Shown piece after piece: positions 15,568 through 20,560 of a stretch of DNA of 20,560 nucleotides. The position numbers and the translations under genes were made by a program. The notes below the pieces were generated by a model that worked only from the letters and a program-made list of their open reading frames with translations, was not told the DNA's origin and did no database searches. Position 1 is the first letter of the stretch; every line of letters begins with the position of its first letter. The DNA is from an uncultured Vampirovibrio sp. Lineage in GTDB: Bacteria; Cyanobacteriota; Vampirovibrionia; Gastranaerophilales; Gastranaerophilaceae. The DNA is taken from positions 1 to 20,560 of the forward strand of contig CAJTWU010000030.1 in assembly GCA_910579975.1 (NCBI GenBank), read 5' to 3'.

Positions 15568-17277
15568 TTGTCTACAAGTATTGATTATTTTGATTATATA
15601 CGCATAAGCATTGCTTCACCTGAAAGAATTTTGAAGTGGTCTTATGGCGAGGTTACAAAACCTGAAACTATTAACTATAGAACTTTAAAACCTGAAAGAG
15701 ACGGTTTATTCTGCGAAAGAATTTTTGGACCAACAAAGGACTGGGAATGCTATTGCGGTAAATATAAAAGAGTTAGACACAAAGGTATCATTTGCGAAAG
15801 ATGCGGTGTTGAAGTTACTGACTCTAAAGTAAGACGTCACAGAATGGGACACATTGCTCTTGCAGCTCCTGTTTCTCATATCTGGTTCTTGAAAGGTATT
15901 CCTTCATATCTTGGTTTATTGCTTGATATGACTTTGAAAGATCTTGAACAGGTTATTTACTTTAATAACTATGTTGTAATAGATCCTGCTGATAGTCCAT
16001 TTAAGAAATTCCAACTTCTAAGTGAAGAAGAATATGAAGACTTTATAATGGAAAATGAAGAAAGCAAGCTTGAAGTTGGTATCGGTGCTGAAGCTATTAA
16101 AAAACTTCTTGGCGAAATCAACACAAAGGAACTTGCTGAAGAAATCAGAACTGAATTAGCAAATGGCGTTACATCTGTTCAGAAAAAAGGTAAGTTAATT
16201 AAGAGATTGAGATTATTAGATTCTTTAATTTCATCAGAAACTGACCCAACTTGGATGGTAATGGATGTCCTTCCTGTAACTCCTCCTGATTTGAGACCAA
16301 TGGTTCAATTAGATGGTGGAAGATTTGCTACTTCTGATTTGAACGACTTATACAGACGTGTAATCAACAGAAATAACCGTTTACAAAGATTACTTGAAAT
16401 GGGAGCTCCTGAAATTATCGTAAGAAACGAAAAACGTATGTTACAGGAAGCTGTTGATGCTCTAATTGATAATGGCAGACGTGGTAGAACAGTTGTTGGT
16501 CCAAACAACAGAGCATTAAAATCTCTATCTAATATTATTGAAGGTAAACAAGGTCGTTTCCGTCAAAACTTGTTAGGTAAACGTGTTGACTATTCAGGTC
16601 GTTCAGTTATTGTAGTTGGTCCTACATTGAAACTTAACCAATGCGGTTTGCCAAAAGAAATGGCAATTGAATTATTCAAACCGTTTGTTGTTAATAAACT
16701 TATTGAAAGAGGATATGTTCAAAATATCAAATCTGCTAAGAAAATGATTGAACGCTCAGATGCAAAAGTTTGGGATATCTTAGAAGAGATTATTGATGGA
16801 CACCCTGTAATGTTGAACCGTGCTCCAACCCTTCACAGACTAGGTATTCAAGCATTTGAACCTAAATTGGTTGAAGGTCGTGCAATTCAACTTCATCCGT
16901 TAGTATGTACTGCATTCAACGCCGACTTCGACGGTGACCAAATGGCTGTTCACGTACCGCTTTCAATTGAGGCTCAAACAGAAGCTAGAATGTTAATGCT
17001 TGCTACAAACAATATCTTAGCTCCTGCTAATGGTAAACCTATTATCACACCTTCTCAAGATATGGTATTGGGTATGTACTACTTAACAATCATGAAGAAC
17101 CCTGAAATGGATGTTAAAGGTTACTTCTATAACTTCCAAGATGCTATTTCAGCTCTAGAAGCAAAAGTAATCACTCTTCACGATAAAATTGTAGTACGTG
17201 ATGAAAAGGGTAAGAGAATAGAAACTACAGTTGGAAGAATTATTTTCAACGAAGCAGTTAGAAAAGCGCTAGCATAG
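15568..17277 (+). CDS. rpoC1: RNA polymerase gamma subunit RpoC1 (N-terminal part of beta')
   Basis: The N-terminal part of beta', made as a separate 569-aa protein as in cyanobacteria and plastids. It begins 12 nt after rpoB with a TTG start codon and an AGGAG ribosome site 8 nt upstream; no ATG fits as well, and the first residues (STSIDYFDYIRISIASPERI) are the conserved beta' start. Zinc-binding cysteines are C61, C63, C76 and C79. The catalytic loop NADFDGD (451-457) carries the three Mg2+-binding aspartates, within the conserved NRAPTLHR to PLSIEAQ region. The clamp helices and bridge-facing parts are present. It ends TTVGRIIFNEAVRKALA, the usual RpoC1 C-terminus, then a stop and a new ribosome site. 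It is slightly shorter than typical cyanobacterial RpoC1 (about 620 aa). Confidence 0.98.
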   Translation: MSTSIDYFDYIRISIASPERILKWSYGEVTKPETINYRTLKPERDGLFCERIFGPTKDWECYCGKYKRVRHKGIICERCGVEVTDSKVRRHRMGHIALAAPVSHIWFLKGIPSYLGLLLDMTLKDLEQVIYFNNYVVIDPADSPFKKFQLLSEEEYEDFIMENEESKLEVGIGAEAIKKLLGEINTKELAEEIRTELANGVTSVQKKGKLIKRLRLLDSLISSETDPTWMVMDVLPVTPPDLRPMVQLDGGRFATSDLNDLYRRVINRNNRLQRLLEMGAPEIIVRNEKRMLQEAVDALIDNGRRGRTVVGPNNRALKSLSNIIEGKQGRFRQNLLGKRVDYSGRSVIVVGPTLKLNQCGLPKEMAIELFKPFVVNKLIERGYVQNIKSAKKMIERSDAKVWDILEEIIDGHPVMLNRAPTLHRLGIQAFEPKLVEGRAIQLHPLVCTAFNADFDGDQMAVHVPLSIEAQTEARMLMLATNNILAPANGKPIITPSQDMVLGMYYLTIMKNPEMDVKGYFYNFQDAISALEAKVITLHDKIVVRDEKGKRIETTVGRIIFNEAVRKALA

Positions 17278-17298
17278 AAAGTTAAAGGAAAAGGTAAT

Positions 17299-20200
17299 AT
17301 GGAAAATACTTATACACATAAAAGTCACGCTCCTGAGTTCATTAACAAACAAATGGACAAAAAGGGCTTGAATAAATTGTTAGCTCAAATGTATTTAGAG
17401 TACGGCGGCGCTAAAACTGCTGAACTTGCAAACACACTTAAGAACTTGGGCTATAAATACGCTACAAAATCAGGTGTAACAATTTCAATTGCTGACCTTT
17501 CAGTTCCTGAATCTAAAAAAGATTTATTAAAAGAAGCTGAAGCTGAAATTGAAAAGTCTACAAACAGATACTTAAAAGGTGAAATTACCGAGGTAGAAAG
17601 ATATACAAAGGTTATTGATACTTGGTCTGAAACAACAGCTAAGTTAACAGAACAAGTTGTTGAAAACTTTGATAAATTGAACCCTGTATATATGATGGCA
17701 TTCTCTGGTGCAAGAGGTAACTTATCACAGGTTTCACAGTTGGTTGGTATGAGAGGTCTGATGGCTGATGCGCAAGGTCAAATCATCGACTTGCCGATTA
17801 CTTCAAACTTCAAAGAAGGTTTATCAGTAACTGAATATATCATTTCTTCATATGGTGCACGTAAAGGCTTGGTAGATACAGCTCTTAAAACAGCCGACTC
17901 TGGTTATTTGACCAGACGTCTTGTTGATGTTGCTCAGGACGTTATTATCCGTGCAGAAGAATGCGGCGGTGATAAATATATTAATATGAAGCCAATTTGT
18001 GACGGAGAGAATATTATTGTTCCTCTAATTGACAGACTATTAGGTAGAACAGTTGCTCAAGATATTTTTGATGAAGATGGTAAAACATTGTTGGTAGCTA
18101 AAGATACGACAATGGATAGAAAAGATATCAAAAAGATTTCTCATTTAAATCTTACAGAGTTAAAAGTTCGTTCTGGTCTAACTTGTGGATTAGAGTATGG
18201 TGTTTGTCAAAAATGTTACGGTTGGGCTCTTACAACTCAAAAATTGGTTGATGTTGGCGAAGCTATCGGTATTATTGCAGCTCAATCAATTGGTGAACCT
18301 GGTACGCAGCTTACAATGAGAACCTTCCACACAGGTGGTGCGGTTGGTGTTAAGGAAGCTACAAGAGAAATTCATACAACAGTAGCCGGCAAAGTTTCAT
18401 CAAAACTTAAAACTAGAGAACTTAGAACTCGTCACGGGGATGTTGTTAGAGTTTCTATTTATGAAGCTGATATTGAAGTTGTCGGTTCTAAGAAAACTGA
18501 AAAATATCATATTCCGGCTGGTGCAACTGTATTCTTTGAAGACGGACAAGAAGTTGAAAAAGATTACAAACTTGCTGAATTCAGACCATCTTCAAATGAT
18601 GCGGGCCGTTTAACAGAAAAAGCTACTAAAGATATCAATTCTGATATGTCTGGTGAAGTTTTATTTGAAGACTTTGTTGCTGATGAAAAGAAAGATAGAC
18701 AAGGTAATATTTCAAGAACAGCTAACAAAAATGGTATTGTATGGATTATTGGCGGTGATGTTTATAACTTACCGGGTGGTTCAAAGGTATTAGTTGGTGA
18801 TGAACAAGCTGTAAAATCAGGTGATAAACTTGCTGAAACACTTATGATTTCTGAACACGGCGGTGAAGTTAGATATTCTGAAGATTTAGAAATTGAAGAA
18901 GTTAAATCAGGTAAGAATAAAATTAATAAAATTGTTCACGGTAAAGAAATTACAATTGTAATTGCATCATTAACACCGGCTAATGCTACTTTTGAACAGA
19001 CTAAGAAAGAACAATTATGGACAGTTAAATCAAATGGTGAAAAATATATCGTTAAAGCTCCTGTTGATACAACAGTTGAAAACGGTATGATTATAGCTGA
19101 ATTAGTTGATGATGAATGTGCAGTTACATCTTCTGGTGAAATCAGATATATTGATGTAGAAGTTGATGATAATCAAATAGTTACAAGACCTGGTAATATA
19201 GTATTTGTTCCAGAAGAAGTTCATCAAGTTAACAAAGATGCAACATTGAAAATGGTTGAGAATGGAACTTTTGTTACAGCTGGTACAGAAGTTGTTAAAG
19301 ATATATATTGCCATATTGATGGTGTTGTAGAATTTAAAGAATTTAACGAAGTTATCCATGAAGTAACAATAAGACCTGGTGAAGTTCATACTTTATCAAG
19401 TGTTTCTGAACTTAAAGTTGAAGAAGGCGCAGTTGTTGAAGCTGGTACAATTATCGCTAAGGGCGTTAAAGCAAAAGAAACTTCCATTGTTACTATAATG
19501 GAAATGGATTTTGATGATTTAGACATAGATGATTTGGATGAAGAAATTGATACAACATCACTTGATGAAGAATCAATTGAAGATAGACCTATCCAAATTT
19601 TGGTTAGACCTGTTCAACCTATGTTTATTGAACCAAAAGAGGTTTCAATTGAATTCAATACAACTGATGAGTTAATTAATATCGTTCCTGTAACTCAATT
19701 GCAGTTTAAAGATGGTGCAAGAGTAAGAAATCTTGACGGTGCTACTCTTACAAGAACATCTTTAGTTCTTCAAATGCAAGGTTACTTATCACACCTTAAA
19801 GGTTTGGTAGAACTTGATGTTACAGGAGAGTTGAAGATTGTTGTATTAGAAACACTAATTGTTCGTCGTGAACAAGAAGGTAATTCTAAGATGAATTCTT
19901 CATTGCAAACTTCACTTTTAGTTGATAACGGTCAAGTAATTGAACCTAAAACACCGGTTGCTAAGACAGAAGTTCTAGCTATTAATGATGGTGTTGCATC
20001 AGTTAAAGGTGATATAACTGAATCAAGAAGACTTCTTGTAAATTGTGCTAATTTTGAAACAGTTATTGAAACTAAAGATAAACCTTCTGTTAAGAAAGGT
20101 GACTTTATTAAACTTGATACAGAATTGGCTTCATCTGGTGAAACAGCAACAGTTTCAGGTAAGATTGTCGATGTTTCAGCTAAATCAGTAACAATCAGAA

Positions 20201-20560
20201 ACGGTCGTCCATACTTGATTAGCCCTGGTACAATGTTACAAGTAATGGAAGGTTCTTTGGTACTACGTGGTGATATGCTTGCTACATTGGTATTTGAAAG
20301 AGAAAAAACAGGCGATATCGTTCAAGGTCTTCCAAGGGTTGAAGAACTTCTTGAAGCAAGAAAACCAAAAGACTGCGCAATTCTTGCAGAGTACGACGGT
20401 GTAGCTGAAATCGAAATCGAAGACGATGTTCCAAGATTGTTCCTCGCATCCGAAGAAGGTGGAAGAACAGAAATCAAGTTCGCAATAGATGCAAGCATAG
20501 TGGTTCAAAACAAACAGAAAATCAAAAAAGGTCAGCCTTTAACAAGCGGTCCTTTGAACC
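17299..20560 (+). CDS. rpoC2: RNA polymerase beta' subunit RpoC2 (C-terminal part of beta'), 3' truncated by window end
   Basis: ATG at 17299 with AAAGG ribosome sites upstream, 21 nt after rpoC1. The frame stays open to the window end (1087 codons visible), so roughly 200 more residues are expected from the family length. It starts with the typical RpoC2 N-terminus, then the second zinc site (C222, C296, C303, C306), the bridge-helix region (ARGNLSQVSQLVGMRG, about 142-157), and the trigger-loop N half GTQLTMRTFHTGGA (335-348). The C half resumes near GLPRVEELLEARKPK (1010-1024). Between them lies an insertion of about 650 residues, the SI3 of cyanobacterial polymerases, built of repeated beta-rich modules. 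Residues about 735-762 are strongly acidic (16 Asp/Glu in 28). The C-terminal segment is outside the window. Confidence 0.97.
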   Translation, partial: MENTYTHKSHAPEFINKQMDKKGLNKLLAQMYLEYGGAKTAELANTLKNLGYKYATKSGVTISIADLSVPESKKDLLKEAEAEIEKSTNRYLKGEITEVERYTKVIDTWSETTAKLTEQVVENFDKLNPVYMMAFSGARGNLSQVSQLVGMRGLMADAQGQIIDLPITSNFKEGLSVTEYIISSYGARKGLVDTALKTADSGYLTRRLVDVAQDVIIRAEECGGDKYINMKPICDGENIIVPLIDRLLGRTVAQDIFDEDGKTLLVAKDTTMDRKDIKKISHLNLTELKVRSGLTCGLEYGVCQKCYGWALTTQKLVDVGEAIGIIAAQSIGEPGTQLTMRTFHTGGAVGVKEATREIHTTVAGKVSSKLKTRELRTRHGDVVRVSIYEADIEVVGSKKTEKYHIPAGATVFFEDGQEVEKDYKLAEFRPSSNDAGRLTEKATKDINSDMSGEVLFEDFVADEKKDRQGNISRTANKNGIVWIIGGDVYNLPGGSKVLVGDEQAVKSGDKLAETLMISEHGGEVRYSEDLEIEEVKSGKNKINKIVHGKEITIVIASLTPANATFEQTKKEQLWTVKSNGEKYIVKAPVDTTVENGMIIAELVDDECAVTSSGEIRYIDVEVDDNQIVTRPGNIVFVPEEVHQVNKDATLKMVENGTFVTAGTEVVKDIYCHIDGVVEFKEFNEVIHEVTIRPGEVHTLSSVSELKVEEGAVVEAGTIIAKGVKAKETSIVTIMEMDFDDLDIDDLDEEIDTTSLDEESIEDRPIQILVRPVQPMFIEPKEVSIEFNTTDELINIVPVTQLQFKDGARVRNLDGATLTRTSLVLQMQGYLSHLKGLVELDVTGELKIVVLETLIVRREQEGNSKMNSSLQTSLLVDNGQVIEPKTPVAKTEVLAINDGVASVKGDITESRRLLVNCANFETVIETKDKPSVKKGDFIKLDTELASSGETATVSGKIVDVSAKSVTIRNGRPYLISPGTMLQVMEGSLVLRGDMLATLVFEREKTGDIVQGLPRVEELLEARKPKDCAILAEYDGVAEIEIEDDVPRLFLASEEGGRTEIKFAIDASIVVQNKQKIKKGQPLTSGPLN

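Noticed and set aside
17270..17301. Stop codon between rpoC1 and rpoC2 as a frameshift or sequencing error in a single rpoC
   Set aside because: There is a 21-nt gap with purine-rich ribosome sites and a new ATG, and both protein ends match the known cyanobacterial split point.
19102..20508. Minus-strand open frames opposite rpoC2
   Set aside because: The plus-strand frame is continuous and clearly RpoC2; the antisense frames have shadow-like composition.
1..20560. CRISPR array, insertion sequence, prophage or defence island
   Set aside because: No spaced direct repeats, transposase, integrase or phage genes were seen; genes are tightly packed and mostly housekeeping or envelope-related.

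Overview
The window reads as chromosomal DNA from a low-GC, non-photosynthetic relative of the Cyanobacteria (Melainabacteria/Vampirovibrionia, most like the gut Gastranaerophilales). The placement is an inference. It rests on four things: the RNA polymerase beta' subunit is split into rpoC1 and rpoC2; rpoC2 carries a trigger-loop insertion of about 650 residues, as in cyanobacteria; one membrane protein carries the motifs of cyanobacterial IctB; and the base composition is very AT-rich. No photosynthesis gene is present.

Layout. (1) 1-1139 is the 3' part of a CNNM/CorC-HlyC-type membrane protein. (2) 1230-2740 holds two convergent genes of unknown function, a 235-aa protein (+) and a 264-aa protein with one membrane segment (-). 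(3) 2816-8054 is a tight five-gene + strand operon: a PfkB/RfaE1-type heptose kinase, a DUF4330-like membrane-anchored protein, an IctB/O-antigen-ligase-type polytopic protein, NAD+-dependent DNA ligase (ligA), and a small two-helix membrane protein. (4) 8080-9814 is a - strand operon: WecG/TagA/CpsF glycosyltransferase, the N-terminal (TPP-binding) half of a transketolase, and a 70-aa four-cysteine protein. (5) 9884-10231 is a single-gene unit with its own promoter and terminator, encoding a small exported charged coiled-coil protein. (6) 10248-12055 is purB followed by an overlapping gene for a secreted matrixin-like zinc peptidase. (7) 12241-20560 is rpoB-rpoC1-rpoC2; rpoC2 runs off the end of the window.

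Regions 3 and 4 together suggest cell-envelope glycan assembly (heptose kinase, O-antigen-ligase-like protein, N-acetylmannosaminyltransferase family), with housekeeping genes (ligA, tkt) inserted. Region 7 is the core transcription machinery and stands apart from the rplKAJL ribosomal operon, as in cyanobacteria.

Regulatory signals: two genes (purB and the WecG/TagA gene) have a -10 box ending exactly 6 nt before the start codon and no Shine-Dalgarno sequence, which predicts leaderless mRNAs. The 185-bp region before rpoB holds overlapping inverted repeats that could fold as two mutually exclusive hairpins. I see no tRNA or rRNA gene, CRISPR array, insertion sequence or prophage, and no gap between genes exceeds 300 bp. 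I did not find a clearly new multi-gene system. The most notable items are the rpoC split and giant insertion, the predicted leaderless genes, the lone transketolase half, and the purB-coupled matrixin.
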